A stretch of DNA of 39,317 bases from Sphaerochaetaceae bacterium (lineage in GTDB: Bacteria > Spirochaetota > Spirochaetia > Sphaerochaetales > Sphaerochaetaceae): the NCBI GenBank assembly GCA_016938475.1, contig JAFGUP010000368.1, positions 1-39,317 of the forward strand. Direction: 5' to 3'. The notes below the pieces were generated by a model. That model was not told the DNA's origin. It saw only the letters and a list, made by a program, of their open reading frames with translations, and made no database searches. The translations under genes and the position numbers were made by a program. Of this stretch, positions 38,898-39,317 are shown one piece after another (position 1 is the stretch's first letter; each line of letters opens with the position of its first letter).

Positions 38898-39317
38898 CTA
38901 GAGAACAAGGTCTCCGAACAGTTCCTCATCACGTGGTCTGTTCATCTCTATAGGGTAGGAAATCCATGTGTGGTTGAGCAGGTGCTTCCAGGTGACATTC
39001 TCTGTCGTACTGTTGCCTCCCCATGAGCCACAGCCGAGGGTGAGGGTAAAGGGCATCCCGTTGGTCCATGCACCGCTGTTTGCGAGGCATTGGGGCTGTC
39101 TCACCATAATGCGTGAAACGTTGACGTTCTCACCAAGGGTCTCGACCCGTTTCTCATCGCTGGTATGGATCCCGCAGGAATGTCCGGCGCCGGAAAAAGC
39201 GGTTATCCTGTTCACCAGATCAACGGCCTCTTCGAACTGTGACCAGCGATACAGTGTCGTGACCACGGTAAGCTTTTCACCGGAGAACGGATGGTCCGGA
39301 CCGACTCCGTCTTCTTC
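38898..39317 (-). CDS. Acylating-type aldehyde dehydrogenase, C-terminal part only
   Basis: The frame enters from the right edge of the window and ends with TAG at 38900-38898; 139 C-terminal residues are visible. The opening GVGPDHPFSGEKLT and later GHSCGIHTSDE, VNVSRIMVRQPQC and GCGSWGGNSTTENVTWKHLLN resemble CoA-acylating aldehyde dehydrogenases of the EutE / sulfoacetaldehyde dehydrogenase group. The catalytic cysteine lies outside the window. These enzymes convert an aldehyde, NAD(P)+ and CoA to an acyl-CoA, which would fit with the acyl-CoA carboxyltransferase that follows. The exact substrate cannot be judged from the tail. Confidence 0.8.
   Translation of the reverse strand, partial: EEDGVGPDHPFSGEKLTVVTTLYRWSQFEEAVDLVNRITAFSGAGHSCGIHTSDEKRVETLGENVNVSRIMVRQPQCLANSGAWTNGMPFTLTLGCGSWGGNSTTENVTWKHLLNHTWISYPIEMNRPRDEELFGDLVL

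Overview
The window looks like a chromosomal segment from an anaerobic or microaerophilic spirochaete, probably near Sphaerochaetaceae. This assignment is an inference. It rests on the gene mix (InlB-repeat plus DUF1566 surface protein, Nqr/Rnf-type ion pump, ferredoxin-linked 2-oxoacid oxidoreductase, HD-GYP signalling, TctABC uptake), on moderate GC genes separated by AT-rich gaps, and on overall protein flavour. There is no rRNA or other phylogenetic marker. I saw no tRNA, rRNA, CRISPR array or insertion sequence.

Layout. 1-5400 is a surface and sensing region: the 3' part of an InlB-repeat/DUF1566 protein with near-identical internal DNA repeats, a two-gene 7TMR-DISM-like histidine kinase/LuxR-type regulator operon on the minus strand, and a small secreted protein behind a near-consensus promoter. 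5600-8900 holds, on the minus strand, a DUF438/hemerythrin/PAS protein with a perfect palindrome upstream, and a long-chain acyl-CoA synthetase-like gene. Divergent from the latter, 9067-11758 encodes a three-gene 2-oxoacid:ferredoxin oxidoreductase whose TPP (beta) and gamma subunits are fused. 11814-14378 is a PAS-GGDEF-HD-GYP protein. 14421-18765 (minus) is an nqrBCDEF-like operon without nqrA, ending in an unrecognised 156-residue gene.

18872-23748 (minus) is the most unusual unit: a DUF72 protein, a Y-family polymerase homologue that has lost its catalytic carboxylates but keeps a clamp-binding motif, and a DnaE-type polymerase with an intact palm and a degenerate PHP domain. The genes overlap and are read from one near-consensus promoter whose spacer contains an AAC-ATAT-GTT palindrome. 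Together they resemble an ImuB/ImuC (DnaE2) mutasome in which DUF72 sits where ImuA is usually found.

23855-30817 (plus) holds a mannose-1-phosphate guanylyltransferase, then a tripartite RND efflux operon (lipoprotein adaptor, pump, TolC-like channel) with a 17-bp operator-like palindrome in front. 30919-36108 (minus) is a TctCBA uptake operon followed by an enolase-superfamily sugar-acid dehydratase and a metallo-beta-lactamase-fold hydrolase. It is divergent from a LysR regulator (36256-37185), with overlapping promoters around a T-N11-A site. The window ends with a biotin-dependent-type carboxyltransferase and the 3' end of an acylating-type aldehyde dehydrogenase, both minus strand.

In function the window joins ferredoxin- and NADH-based energy metabolism, c-di-GMP and two-component signalling, efflux, organic-acid uptake and catabolism, and a probable DNA-damage-inducible mutagenesis cassette.
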